In this document: positions 51,722-61,380 of the stretch, piece after piece
Numbering within the stretch: the first letter of the stretch is position 1
Layout of the letters: the number at the start of each line of letters is the position of its first letter
Translations under genes and position numbers: made by a program
Notes under the pieces: model-generated
What the model was told of the DNA's origin: nothing
The model's database searches: none
Seen by the model: only the letters and a program-made list of their open reading frames with translations
Assembly: GCA_040754815.1 (NCBI GenBank)
Contig: JBFMBX010000003.1
Coordinates: 310,001-374,000, forward strand
Source: Bellilinea sp040754815
GTDB lineage: Bacteria; Chloroflexota; Anaerolineae; Anaerolineales; Anaerolineaceae
Direction: 5' to 3'
Length of the DNA: 64,000 nt

Positions 51722-52380
51722 TGTTCGAGGGTCTGAGAATTCGTCCTTATCGAGCGGAAGATCGGGAATCGTTATTAAAAATCGCGGCAGATACAGCGTT
51801 TTTTGGTGAAGCCGTCGAAAAGTTTATTGAAGATCGGCGGATTTTTCTGGATGCTTTCTACCTTTATTACACCGACTATGAACCGCAACATAGCTGGGTT
51901 GCGGTATGTAATGAGCAGGTAGTAGGATTTTTGACGGGTTGTTATGACACCAGATTACAAAGAGAATACACCGGTAAAGTGCTGGAAAAACGAGCACTGA
52001 AAAAAGTATTGACTGGTAAATATCGGTTGGGCAAAAAATTCTTACGATATTTATTCAGATATTGGATGAGCAAGATGATTTTTGAAAAAACGGCAGTGGA
52101 CTTGACCCAATATCCTGCCCATTTCCATATCAACGTTGAAAGTAAATGGCGGGGTCAGGGGATTGGAAGAAATTTAATCGAGACGTATTTGAAACATCTG
52201 GAAAAGGATGGAATTTGCGGTGTTCATTTACAGACGACGAGTTTCAATAAGGTTGCGGTAGGTTTATACGAAAAAATGGGGTTTAAACTTTTATCCTCTG
52301 TACCTTCCTATCTCTGGCAGTCGCTGGTAAATGAGCCGATTTATGAGCTGACTTATGGAAAGATTTTGCTTCTGAGGTAA
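51721..52380 (+). CDS. GNAT-family N-acetyltransferase
   Basis: About 219 residues. LRIRPYRAEDRESLLKIAAD is a typical GNAT opening, and the acetyl-CoA motif A is HINVESKWRGQGIGRNLIETYLKHLE, followed by VHLQTTSFNKVAVGLYEKMGFKLL. A helical insertion of about 60 residues sits between the N-terminal strands and the CoA site. The acceptor cannot be predicted. An earlier ATG at 51694 would add nine residues without similarity. TATAAT just upstream suggests a leaderless message. Confidence 0.85.
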   Translation: MFEGLRIRPYRAEDRESLLKIAADTAFFGEAVEKFIEDRRIFLDAFYLYYTDYEPQHSWVAVCNEQVVGFLTGCYDTRLQREYTGKVLEKRALKKVLTGKYRLGKKFLRYLFRYWMSKMIFEKTAVDLTQYPAHFHINVESKWRGQGIGRNLIETYLKHLEKDGICGVHLQTTSFNKVAVGLYEKMGFKLLSSVPSYLWQSLVNEPIYELTYGKILLLR

Positions 52381-52540
52381 AATTTCCCTTGGAGGGGGTG
52401 AATAAGACCACTTAACAATTCTGAAAGTAAAATCGCAAAAATATTGCATAGAAAATTATCTATTTCATTACAATTATTATTACAATTGATTTATTCAGGG
52501 CTGGTAAGATTAAATAAACCATGAAGCTGGTGGTCAAATA

Positions 52541-55477
52541 ATGACATTATTCAATCGTTCAGCATCAAGAAGTATCCGCAATCAGATGCGTCTGATTCTA
52601 TTGTTGATATTTCTTGCTTTTTTAGTCATTGATGGCTTGGGTATCTGGTTATTTGTTTATCGCCTCGAACGGAACGGTTGGGATCAAAGACAAAATGAAG
52701 CGACAATAAATGCAAGCAATTCCATCAATCAGAGTCTTGAACGAGTAAAGTCGGCGCTTTACTGGTTGGGAAACTTTGGAGATCCTGCCAGTTTAGAGGA
52801 TCCGGTAGTTGTCCGCACTCTCGAAAGCCAGTTGCCGGATTTGTTGGAGTTTGTCTATCTTGATCGGAACGGTGAGGTTTTAACCAATGTCGTTTACGAT
52901 AAAGGAGAAAGCCTGGTAGATAACGAACAATTGAGGCATTCCCCCTGGTTTTTACACGCCCGCAATGGTGATTCTTTTGTAGGGGGGGTGAACTTTACTG
53001 GGGATAATAGACCTTACATAATTTTTTCAGCGCCGGTAATTAGAAATGGGAATATTATTGCCGTACGATTGAACGCTCAATTTCTACGAGAAGTGGTTGA
53101 TCGGTTTGAGTTTGGAAATATGGGGGTTGTATATATTGTGGATACGGATGGTTCGATTATTATCCATTCCGATCCCAATGCGAGTTTAAATCAGGTCAAT
53201 TTAAGAAATCGCCCTGAAATCAGAGAGATTATCCAATCGGATAATTACAGATGGGAAGGAGAATATACTAATTTTCAAGATAAATATGTTTCTGGAGTCA
53301 GCATTGCCATCCCTGCAACCAGTTGGATATTGATTACAGAAATTCCATTGGATGAAATTTATCAAAATACGCGGCTGGCGGCCACGTTACTAATAACCGG
53401 TTTGTTAATTTTGGGATTGTTGTTAATACCAGTTTATTATCTATTATTTGAAAGGATGTTATTGAGACCATTAAATGTATTAAGTGAAGGTTTTCAAAGG
53501 ATTGGAGATGGTGATTTGGAATTTCGAGTTTCTTCATTTCCTGTAATTGAATGGAATGATTTGGGATCTTCACTCAACCAGATGGCTTCTGAATTGCAGA
53601 AAAGAGATACTACTTTGAGAATTCAATATCAAAAAATAGAACAGGAAATAGAAGAAAGGCAAAAAGCAGAAGAGGCGCTGCGCATTCTTAACCTGGAACT
53701 CGAACAGCGTGTGGAAGAACGTACCCGACAATTATCTGCAATAAATGAGAACTTGAAAAAAGAAATTTTAGAACGAGAGAGATTAGAAAGGTTGTATCAA
53801 AACTTGATCGAGAAAATGCCGGCGGTTTTCTATGTGCTTGATATCAATAAAATTGCTTTTTCCTTTGTAAGCCCCCAAATATTTGAATTAACTGGATGGA
53901 CACAGAAAGACTGGATTGAAAACGATAATCTTCGTCTTTATGCAATTCATCCTGAGGATGTTCAGGAATTTACAACATCCTTTAGGCGTGCTATTGAACA
54001 TGGAGAGCCTTATCATCTGGAATATCGAATGATCCATCGAAATGGAGATGTGATTTGGGTGGAAGATTATGCATCTCCATTGAGTGATGGAGAAAAAGAG
54101 ATTGAATCGTATCAGGGCGTGATTTTAGATATTACCATTCGCAAAAAGGCTGAAGCGGAACTGGTTTATAACGCATATCACGACGTGCTTACCGGTTTGA
54201 AAAACCGGGCATACCTGGTCGAAAGGCTTAATCAAATATTATCCCGCCGACATCACTCCGATGATCAGCCATTATTTAGTCTTTTGTTTATGGATCTGGA
54301 TCGTTTCAAAATTATCAATGATAGTCTGGGACATCGGACTGGGGATCAGTTATTAATTGAAGCGGCAAGTCGGTTGCAAAAGAATTTATTCCCAACCAGT
54401 ACTCTGGCTCGTTTTGGGGGAGATGAGTTTGTATTACTGGTTGAAGGTGAGGATCCAAGGCGGGATGCTATACAATTGGCCGATCAAATTTTGATTGATT
54501 TTCAATCACCATTTCTGCTGGATGGTCGTTCATTATTTACTACAATCAGTATGGGAGTGGTCATTGATAATGGAGAATATCAGCAGCCGGATGAAGTTTT
54601 AAGAGACGCGGATATTGCCATGTACCGGGCAAAGGCAAGAGGTAGAGCGTGTTATGAGGTGTTTTCAAAACCGTTGCTGGATCAGGTGATTAGCCGGCAT
54701 CAAATTGAAGCGCTATTACGAGATGCCCTTAATAAAAATGAGTTTAATTTATATTACCAGCCGATTATTTCTCTGCGAGACAATCGGGTGGTTGGTTTTG
54801 AGGCTCTAATCCGTTGGGTTACCCCGCAACTGGGTCTGATTCAACCATCTGAATTTATTACCCTGGCGGAAGAAACCGGGTTAATTCATCAAATAGACCG
54901 CTGGGTTATGTATGAGGCATGCAGACAGGTGCAGGAGTGGTATCAGAGAGGATTATCTGCTCACCCATTCACGGTTAGTGTAAACTTATCTGGGAGTTTG
55001 CTGCAGCAAGGCAACGTGGTGGAAATGATCAGAGAAATTTTGAAAGATACCGGTTTGCCTTCCAAGGCTTTGAAAATTGAGTTAACGGAGAGTGTGTTTT
55101 TAGAGACCAGCGGTTTGATAAATCAACAACTTCAGGAAATTCGGGATCTAGGCATCCATTTGCAAATTGATGATTTTGGCACGGGTTATTCTTCCCTCTC
55201 GTATTTGCAGCGGTTTCCAATTACCGCCATTAAAATTGATCGAAGTTTTATCAGCCGGATTAATTCAAAATCCTCTGGCACGGAAATAGTTCAGGCAATT
55301 ATTGTGCTAGCCAAAGAACTTGGATTAGAAACAATTGCCGAAGGGGTGGAAACCATTGATCAGCTTCACTGGTTGAAGCAAGCCGGCTGTGATTATGGAC
55401 AGGGTTATTTACTTTACAGACCTATGGATGCCGAATCGACAGAAAAATTATTAAGCAATCTCGACAATGAGAATTGA
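52541..55477 (+). CDS. Membrane-bound GGDEF-EAL protein with Cache, HAMP and PAS domains
   Basis: 978 residues. TM1 is about 15-37, an extracellular Cache-like domain about 40-275, TM2 about 277-300 and HAMP about 302-355 (LSEGFQRIGDGDLEFRV). A PAS domain (about 418-545) precedes GGDEF (about 546-705) with the intact motif ARFGGDEF and EAL (about 720-970) with EALIRW, TESVFLE, DDFGTGYSSL and KIDRSFI. No I-site RxxD lies before GGDEF. Both activities may be present, so it could make or degrade cyclic-di-GMP depending on the signal. It is transcribed toward a methyltransferase gene. Confidence 0.94.
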   Translation: MTLFNRSASRSIRNQMRLILLLIFLAFLVIDGLGIWLFVYRLERNGWDQRQNEATINASNSINQSLERVKSALYWLGNFGDPASLEDPVVVRTLESQLPDLLEFVYLDRNGEVLTNVVYDKGESLVDNEQLRHSPWFLHARNGDSFVGGVNFTGDNRPYIIFSAPVIRNGNIIAVRLNAQFLREVVDRFEFGNMGVVYIVDTDGSIIIHSDPNASLNQVNLRNRPEIREIIQSDNYRWEGEYTNFQDKYVSGVSIAIPATSWILITEIPLDEIYQNTRLAATLLITGLLILGLLLIPVYYLLFERMLLRPLNVLSEGFQRIGDGDLEFRVSSFPVIEWNDLGSSLNQMASELQKRDTTLRIQYQKIEQEIEERQKAEEALRILNLELEQRVEERTRQLSAINENLKKEILERERLERLYQNLIEKMPAVFYVLDINKIAFSFVSPQIFELTGWTQKDWIENDNLRLYAIHPEDVQEFTTSFRRAIEHGEPYHLEYRMIHRNGDVIWVEDYASPLSDGEKEIESYQGVILDITIRKKAEAELVYNAYHDVLTGLKNRAYLVERLNQILSRRHHSDDQPLFSLLFMDLDRFKIINDSLGHRTGDQLLIEAASRLQKNLFPTSTLARFGGDEFVLLVEGEDPRRDAIQLADQILIDFQSPFLLDGRSLFTTISMGVVIDNGEYQQPDEVLRDADIAMYRAKARGRACYEVFSKPLLDQVISRHQIEALLRDALNKNEFNLYYQPIISLRDNRVVGFEALIRWVTPQLGLIQPSEFITLAEETGLIHQIDRWVMYEACRQVQEWYQRGLSAHPFTVSVNLSGSLLQQGNVVEMIREILKDTGLPSKALKIELTESVFLETSGLINQQLQEIRDLGIHLQIDDFGTGYSSLSYLQRFPITAIKIDRSFISRINSKSSGTEIVQAIIVLAKELGLETIAEGVETIDQLHWLKQAGCDYGQGYLLYRPMDAESTEKLLSNLDNEN

Positions 55478-55574
55478 ACAATCTCGTTAGAAGTAACCCG
55501 GTTACAGTATCCAATTCTTTCCAATAAATGAAGAAAGGTATTTTCGAAAATAAATGAATTATTAAAGGTGTCGA

Positions 55575-56141
55575 ATGGAAAAAATAAAACACTTTGATTG
55601 GCTTGCCCCGGTTTATGAAAAATTTTTTTCCAAAAAAGCTTCTCAGAAGTTATTACAATCTCTGACTCTGATGGAAAACCAATTAATTCTGGATATCGGA
55701 GGAGGAACAGGTCGCGTTGCACAAGGACTTATAGGTGATGGCAGAAAGGTTGTCGTCGCAGATTTTTCATTTCAAATGTTATTGGAAGCAAAACATAAAA
55801 GCGATCTGTGCTGTGTTACTTGTAATGCATTGGTTTTACCTTTTGAAGATCATCTTTTTGATAGAATTGTCATGGTAGACACTCTTCATCATCTTTTTGA
55901 ACAGGAAATTTCCCTTAGAGAATTATGGCGAGTTTTGAAACCATCGGGTTTGATTGTAATTGAAGAGCCGGATATTTCACGATTTACGGTTAAGATCATA
56001 GCACTCATAGAGAAGGTTCTGTTGATGAAAAGTAAGTTCCTCAAATCGCAGGAATTGATTAACTTACTCAAACTTGTGAATCCTGTTGAAATAAGCGAAT
56101 ATAAAGAAAACAATACCTATTGGATAGTTGCCACTAAATAA
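55575..56141 (+). CDS. Class I SAM-dependent methyltransferase
   Basis: 188 residues. Motif I LDIGGGTGRVAQGL, motif II VADFSFQMLLEA, VTCNALVLPFEDHLFDRIVMVDTLHHL and the post-core LRELWRVLKPSGLIVIEEPDI make a complete small-molecule methyltransferase fold close to UbiE/COQ5. The substrate is unknown. AAAGGTG lies just before the ATG. The DUF2270 gene follows after fifteen bases and may share its transcript. Confidence 0.9.
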   Translation: MEKIKHFDWLAPVYEKFFSKKASQKLLQSLTLMENQLILDIGGGTGRVAQGLIGDGRKVVVADFSFQMLLEAKHKSDLCCVTCNALVLPFEDHLFDRIVMVDTLHHLFEQEISLRELWRVLKPSGLIVIEEPDISRFTVKIIALIEKVLLMKSKFLKSQELINLLKLVNPVEISEYKENNTYWIVATK

Positions 56142-56156
56142 GGAGGATTTATTAAG

Positions 56157-57173
56157 TTGAGTACAAATGAAAATTTTAAAGAACCCGTTTGGAAATTTCG
56201 CGGTTATGAATTGAGACCATCTGAATTTACTACTGCGATGGTTCATTATTATCGTGCAGAAATTCAAAGAAGTAATGTATGGAGAACAAGACTCGACTCC
56301 ACAACTAATTGGGCGGTTGTAACAACAGGAGCAACCCTCTCTTTTGTTCTTTCCAGTCCGGATAATCATTTTGTGATTATTTTGTTAACCACCATCCTGA
56401 TTGCCGTATTTCTCTGGATGGAAGCCCGCCGTTACCGATATTATGAATTGTGGAGTTACAGGGCTCGATTGCTCGAAACCGATTTTTTCGCGGCAATGCT
56501 TGTACCCCCATTCGCACCTCATGCTGAATGGGCAGAAAGTCTGGCTCAATCCCTTCTCCAGCCTGATTTTCCAATAACAATGTGGGAGGCAATTGGAAGA
56601 CGGCTACGGCGAAATTACTTTTGGATTTTTATCGTCCTGCTTGTATCGTGGATTATTAAAATTGTATTGCATCCATATCCTTTGACCAGCTGGTCTGAAT
56701 TTATCCAGAGATCGACTCTTGCTGGTATTCCGGGAGAAGTGATTATTGCTGGAGGCGTATTATTTTATTTTGGGTTAGTTGTTTTAGCAATTTGGACAGC
56801 CAGATTTCATCAGGCCAGCGGCGAGGTCTTGCCAAAATATGATGTATTCAGTCCAGCAGAAAAGACGGGGACACGCAGGCCGGAATTTGCGAAAAGGAAG
56901 CAGCTGCTGGTCTGGATTGTGACCGATCAGCAAGATTTGATTTCAAAAGCCATTATGGAAATCATGCATCGCGGGGTTACTTCGATAAGCGGCACGGGGA
57001 TGTATACACAAAAAAGTCACTCGGTTTTGATGGTGGCTTTAACTGTTACTGAGATTGCGGAATTGAAACGAATTGTTCAAAATATTGACCCCAAGGCATT
57101 TATCGTGGTAAACCCTGCTCAGGGTGTTTTTGGAGGTGGTTTCCAGCCACTTTCCGTTGAGGATGAAAATTAG
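56157..57173 (+). CDS. DUF2270 membrane protein with a DUF2179-like C-terminal domain
   Basis: 338 residues. The start is a TTG ten bases after AGGAGG. Residues about 1-230 match DUF2270: ELRPSEFTTAMVHYYRAEIQRSNVWRTRLDSTTNWAVV, FLWMEARRYRYYELWSYRARLLETDFFAAML, and four membrane segments. Residues about 248-330 (LLVWIVTDQQDLISKAIMEIMHRGVTSISGTGMY and LKRIVQNIDPKAFIVVNP) resemble the DUF2179 domain of YitT-type proteins. The combined function is unknown. It may be part of an operon with the methyltransferase gene. Confidence 0.75.
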   Translation: MSTNENFKEPVWKFRGYELRPSEFTTAMVHYYRAEIQRSNVWRTRLDSTTNWAVVTTGATLSFVLSSPDNHFVIILLTTILIAVFLWMEARRYRYYELWSYRARLLETDFFAAMLVPPFAPHAEWAESLAQSLLQPDFPITMWEAIGRRLRRNYFWIFIVLLVSWIIKIVLHPYPLTSWSEFIQRSTLAGIPGEVIIAGGVLFYFGLVVLAIWTARFHQASGEVLPKYDVFSPAEKTGTRRPEFAKRKQLLVWIVTDQQDLISKAIMEIMHRGVTSISGTGMYTQKSHSVLMVALTVTEIAELKRIVQNIDPKAFIVVNPAQGVFGGGFQPLSVEDEN

Positions 57174-57194
57174 GAAATAAACATTGCGTTACGG

Positions 57195-57914
57195 CTATTT
57201 CTCGGGAATTGAGTTTGAATTTTGATCTGAAAACCAGTATCCTACCCCCCATTTTGTCATGATATAGCGCGGATTGCTGGGGTCTTGTTCAACTTTTTCC
57301 CGCAGGTAGCGAACATAGAGCGACAGGCTTGCTACTGCATCCGTGTAATTTTCTCCCCATGCTTCTTTCAGAAGATCTTCATGGGTTACTACCGCGCCAA
57401 TATTACGTACAAGACAAGCCAGCAACCGATATTCGGTTGGTGTCAGATGGATCATTTTCCCTTCTCGATAGACATGTTTCGTTTCCAAATTGATGCGTAA
57501 AAATCCATCATCGTATTCTAAAATACCCGAATCCGAACTGTTCGATGATTTTTTGCTGCGTTTTAGCAGGGCGGAAATGCGAGCCTCCAATTCTCTCAAA
57601 CTGAAAGGTTTACGAACATAATCATCACCCCCAACCTCAAAACCTTTGATCAAGTCCTGTTCTCGGCCCTTGGCTGTCAAAAAAAGGATTGGTGCTTCGG
57701 TAATTTTCCGCAGTCGCTTGCATACTTCATAACCATCCAATCCCGGCATCATAATATCCAGAATAATGAGATCCGGACGATTTTTTTGAACGGCAAGAAT
57801 TGCCTCGTTGCTATTGTTTATGCCAATAACCTCATAACCGCGCGGGGAGAGATTGACCCGCACCAATTCGCATAAAGTTTCATCATCATCAATCATTATG
57901 ATTTTGGGTTTCAT
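57195..57914 (-). CDS. OmpR-family response regulator
   Basis: 239 residues. The receiver has IMIDDDE, phospho-Asp in LIILDIMMPGLDG and FLTAKG with Lys in VRKPF. The winged helix reads LTPTEYRLLACLVRNIGAVVTHEDLLKEAW and RYLREKVEQDPSNPRYIMTKWGVGYWF. KdpE/PhoP-type DNA binding is expected. It overlaps the histidine kinase gene by 26 bases, so the two form a pair. GGAGG lies before the ATG. The Kdp operon is not here. Proteins of this class bind 11-bp direct repeats like those at 35294-35359. Confidence 0.94.
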   Translation of the reverse strand: MKPKIIMIDDDETLCELVRVNLSPRGYEVIGINNSNEAILAVQKNRPDLIILDIMMPGLDGYEVCKRLRKITEAPILFLTAKGREQDLIKGFEVGGDDYVRKPFSLRELEARISALLKRSKKSSNSSDSGILEYDDGFLRINLETKHVYREGKMIHLTPTEYRLLACLVRNIGAVVTHEDLLKEAWGENYTDAVASLSLYVRYLREKVEQDPSNPRYIMTKWGVGYWFSDQNSNSIPEK

Positions 57915-60330
57915 GGGTAGCCTCCATTATGGGAAGTGAAATTCTAAAACAGCTGCCTTCTCCCGGTTTGCTTTCTACCCAAATCTTACCTCCCAGCGAC
58001 TCGGTGAGCATTTTGGCAACATATAACCCAATGCCATGACCGTAAACTTCTTGTGAATCGCCCCCAGTCGCCCGATAAAAACGGTTAAAGATCAAGGATT
58101 GTTTTTCGGGTTCGATACCTGGACCAAAATCAATAACGCTTACTTCAGCTGTTTTATTGTTCGAAATTGATAATTCAACCCGAATTTCGCTATGTTGAGG
58201 GGAATATTTCACTGCATTATCTATTAGATTGCTAAGAATTGAATTCAAGGCATTTTCGTCCGCCATTACCCAAACGGAAGTTTTCGGTTTGACAAATTCT
58301 ATCCTTCTTCTAGGAACAATAATACGCCACTCTTCAATTAAGTTTTCCACAATAAATGTTAATGGTAATGGGCGAAGTTCAACTTGAAATTGATGGGTTT
58401 CAAGTTGGTGAACATCCAGTATTCGGTCTAAAAATTGAGATAACCGCTGGCTTTCTGTAGATAATGTATCCAGATATTTTCGGTCAGGAATGGGTTCATT
58501 TCTTTCCAAAGAAGATGTGATTAGATCGCTAATGGATTGAATTTTTGTCAGAGGAGTGCGCATTTCATGAGAAATAGAAGAGATCATCTCTTCCTGAAGT
58601 CGATTTAATTCTTCACGTTCGGTGATATCTCTTAATAAAATTACCGCACGGGAAGGAGATGTGTTTTCCTCGAAGACGGGGGCGGCAGAAATGTTGACAA
58701 TTCTGCGTTTTGAATTGTGTGGTTGAATTGGAACAAGTTCTAAGTTAAAGGAGGATTGATTTTCCCACGCTTTTTGTAATTCTTTATAAAACTGTGCGCA
58801 GATTTCGGTTGATAATCCCAGAGTTTCACAAAAGTATGTCCCGATTATGTCTTTTTCCGGTTGGCCAAGTTGCTCTTGAGCGGCTGGATTGGCAGAAAGG
58901 ATTGTGCCATTCCTGTTGATTGTGATGAGTCCATCCGTAATTGATTCGATTATCAGACTGGTTTGCTGCTTTTCTTTTGAGATTTCCTGAAACAATCTTA
59001 CATTGGCGAGTGAGGTTGCGGCATGATCGGCAAGTAAGGATAAAACCCATTGACTGGTACGATCAAATGCCTCAACACGATTACTTTCTACGATTATGAT
59101 GCCATTCAACGACTTTCCGTGAGTAATGGTACAGGATAGTTGCGAAGCAGACTGTTTAAAGACAAAGGGTAAAGATAAATCAATATCGTTATTGAGTTGT
59201 TGAGATAATGAGGAAATTGCTTCTTGAAGAATTTGAGTTGTGCGCTCAGTGCTTACTTCATCGCCGATGATTTTTTGTATGATTAAATTCTCATCCAACT
59301 TAATCCAGATAACACCCGATTCTGCCTGGGTGATATCCAGCGCTGTTGAGAGAGTTAATTCCACCACCTTTTCTGCATCTAAAAGATTATTCAAAACCTG
59401 ACTTGTACGTTGAATGGTTGAAAGCTGGGAAATTTGTCTTTCGAGTGCATAATCTGTACGGGTATAACGATATGCCTGTTCAATGGCTTTTTCCACTGCT
59501 GTTAAGAGTTCATTCAATCTCCCAATGTCCTCATCATAAAAATAGCCTGTTAGTTTGTTTATTAATACTATATAACCAATTTCGTTACCGCTGCTGTTAT
59601 ATAAGAGACGGCTCAATATTGAATTGACCGTGTTGGGCTGAGGAAAATTTTCCAGAAGAATTGAATCGGGAGCATCTAAATTATTAATATAAAAAGACTC
59701 ATTTTGAGATAATATATAATTTCCTAAGGTAGGATACTCATTTTCGGAACGGGTGCGTAAAGCAGCCCGCCCTTTGATAGTGTAAACCTGCCATTGTCTG
59801 GTTATGGGATTTTGTAATAAAACACAAACCTGTTGCACACGAATAATTTTGTGAATTTGTTCGATAGTTATCCGCGTGATTTCTTCCAGATTTAGAGCTT
59901 GACTGAGTAGTGTTTCATGGCTTTTAAGGGCCAGTCTTAATAAAGTTCTTTGGCGTACCGAGGTGGATAAATCGCCAATAACCAAAGCTGAAATGAATAA
60001 AAGTAAACTTACGCCGACCCTTTCTATGGATTCAAAAGTAAAACCCTTAAGCTGGATAACAAATGGAATTTCTAACAATAACAAACTGCTAAATATGCCC
60101 GCGCCCATCACTCCGGCAGGAACACCAAAAAAATATGCCATCGAAATAACCGGTAAAAGGGAGATTAGATGTAAAAAATATGAGACAGTGAGATTGTTGA
60201 TGAGGTTAAGGTGATAAACCCCGATAAGCACCATGCTGATAGAAGAGACAAATAACAAAGCCAAATCGCGAGGGCGAAAGTGTTGTTTTAACTGTTTTTG
60301 GGTAGTGAAAGATGTACTTAAGTTACTCAT
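57889..60330 (-). CDS. Membrane histidine kinase with GAF and PAS domains
   Basis: 813 residues. Four N-terminal membrane segments (about 15-120) are followed by two GAF domains (about 150-280 and 310-450), a PAS domain (about 455-560) and the catalytic core. Phospho-acceptor His is in SISHEMRTPLTKIQ, the N-box in NLIDNAVKYSP, and G-boxes in DFGPGIEPE and HGIGLYVAKMLTESLGGKI. It phosphorylates the OmpR-type regulator encoded 26 bases into its 3' end. Its ATG overlaps the stop of the CPBP-like gene. The membrane part recalls the DUF4118 region of KdpD without the USP module. Confidence 0.93.
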   Translation of the reverse strand: MSNLSTSFTTQKQLKQHFRPRDLALLFVSSISMVLIGVYHLNLINNLTVSYFLHLISLLPVISMAYFFGVPAGVMGAGIFSSLLLLEIPFVIQLKGFTFESIERVGVSLLLFISALVIGDLSTSVRQRTLLRLALKSHETLLSQALNLEEITRITIEQIHKIIRVQQVCVLLQNPITRQWQVYTIKGRAALRTRSENEYPTLGNYILSQNESFYINNLDAPDSILLENFPQPNTVNSILSRLLYNSSGNEIGYIVLINKLTGYFYDEDIGRLNELLTAVEKAIEQAYRYTRTDYALERQISQLSTIQRTSQVLNNLLDAEKVVELTLSTALDITQAESGVIWIKLDENLIIQKIIGDEVSTERTTQILQEAISSLSQQLNNDIDLSLPFVFKQSASQLSCTITHGKSLNGIIIVESNRVEAFDRTSQWVLSLLADHAATSLANVRLFQEISKEKQQTSLIIESITDGLITINRNGTILSANPAAQEQLGQPEKDIIGTYFCETLGLSTEICAQFYKELQKAWENQSSFNLELVPIQPHNSKRRIVNISAAPVFEENTSPSRAVILLRDITEREELNRLQEEMISSISHEMRTPLTKIQSISDLITSSLERNEPIPDRKYLDTLSTESQRLSQFLDRILDVHQLETHQFQVELRPLPLTFIVENLIEEWRIIVPRRRIEFVKPKTSVWVMADENALNSILSNLIDNAVKYSPQHSEIRVELSISNNKTAEVSVIDFGPGIEPEKQSLIFNRFYRATGGDSQEVYGHGIGLYVAKMLTESLGGKIWVESKPGEGSCFRISLPIMEATHETQNHND

Positions 60331-61232
60331 AAGTAGAAGGGTTGAATAATAATCATGGAGAAAGCAACATTAGCCGCAAACCCCACATAAATATTACGCC
60401 ATCTATATATAATATATGTACTTATCGTTGACAGGATCAGTTTGTAAATCAAAACGATTGTGCCATACAATAAGGCGTTGGGGTTGCTGGCAAGGTAAAT
60501 CCAGGCGGGCACGTATAAAATGATATTCAATGTGTCCACCCAAAGAATAGTTTTTCTCAGGGAAAATAATTTCTCGTCAAATAAGAGTGTGAATATCTTA
60601 CCACGGTAGAAAAGTTCCTCGGAGGGGATTAAAAGACCGGCGAATAATCCAAATAACCAGATGACTTTTTCGGTGTACAAAGCCGGTAAGGGGAGATCGG
60701 GGATGGGGAAAAATCGGGCAACTAACAAAGCGTGTAATGCTAATCCTGCTCCTACAAATGCACCTGTTGCAATGTGGATATAAGGGTAAGCCGGGATAAG
60801 GCTATATCTTCTGGTTTGAGGTATATTTTTTTCAAATAACCATGATAAAACGACCCAGGTAATTACTAAAGCAATCAAGGAAAACCAACCCGAATTTGGA
60901 AAAATTTTTGGATTAAGGTCTGGGTTAATCAACCAGACAAACGTGGCTAATGCTATGGTAACCAGTAAAAATGCGATTTTGAGGGTTAGTTTTTGTGGTA
61001 AATTTTGAAAAAAATCGTTTAATCCGAACAGCAATAACAAGGGAGAGAAAACATAGATCAAGAATAAATTTTTAAATGGCAAATTTTTTATGAGCGGATA
61101 TGCAACAATTAACAAAAATGGAACTGCCAAATTCAGGATGAGAATATTTCGCCATTCCATTTTTCGGATGGCCATAAACTTTTGACGATACGTTCGAAAA
61201 TCGCTTCGAATTCTTAGAAATAATGCTTCCAT
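60327..61232 (-). CDS. CPBP-like intramembrane protein, partly degenerate
   Basis: About 301 residues with eight hydrophobic segments. The first CPBP motif, EExxxR, is present in PSEELFYRG near 208. The second and third motifs, which supply the His residues of the glutamic protease (FxxxH and HxxxN), are not evident: the corresponding region reads NIILYVPAW and VGFAANVAF. Proteolysis may therefore be lost. ATG 61232 is preferred over an upstream TTG. The stop overlaps the histidine kinase ATG, which suggests a role in signalling with that kinase. Confidence 0.7.
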   Translation of the reverse strand: MEALFLRIRSDFRTYRQKFMAIRKMEWRNILILNLAVPFLLIVAYPLIKNLPFKNLFLIYVFSPLLLLFGLNDFFQNLPQKLTLKIAFLLVTIALATFVWLINPDLNPKIFPNSGWFSLIALVITWVVLSWLFEKNIPQTRRYSLIPAYPYIHIATGAFVGAGLALHALLVARFFPIPDLPLPALYTEKVIWLFGLFAGLLIPSEELFYRGKIFTLLFDEKLFSLRKTILWVDTLNIILYVPAWIYLASNPNALLYGTIVLIYKLILSTISTYIIYRWRNIYVGFAANVAFSMIIIQPFYL

Positions 61233-61311
61233 GGATATATAAATTTGCAAAAGGATGAAATAAATCTATCGCTAATCTTTATTATACTCATACAATAACT
61301 AATATTAAATC

Positions 61312-61339
61312 GCGATTCTGGTGAAGAATCGCTTTTTTT
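61312..61339 (+). terminator. Terminator-like hairpin between htrA and the CPBP-like gene
   Basis: GCGATTCT (61312-61319) pairs with AGAATCGC (61325-61332), loop GGTGA, then seven T on the plus strand. No plus-strand gene lies upstream; on the minus strand the hairpin follows htrA but only a weak T/A tract follows. Confidence 0.55.
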
Positions 61340-61380
61340 CAAAACTGACAGGGTAGCTACTTAGAGGAATGGAATAAATA

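Noticed and set aside
51361..52380. A groEL gene following groES
   Set aside because: The next frame is a GNAT acetyltransferase; no chaperonin motif is present.
57195..60330. A KdpDE potassium-sensing pair
   Set aside because: The kinase has a multi-helix membrane start and a receiver partner of KdpE-like type, but lacks the KdpD sensor and USP domains, and no kdp transport genes are present.
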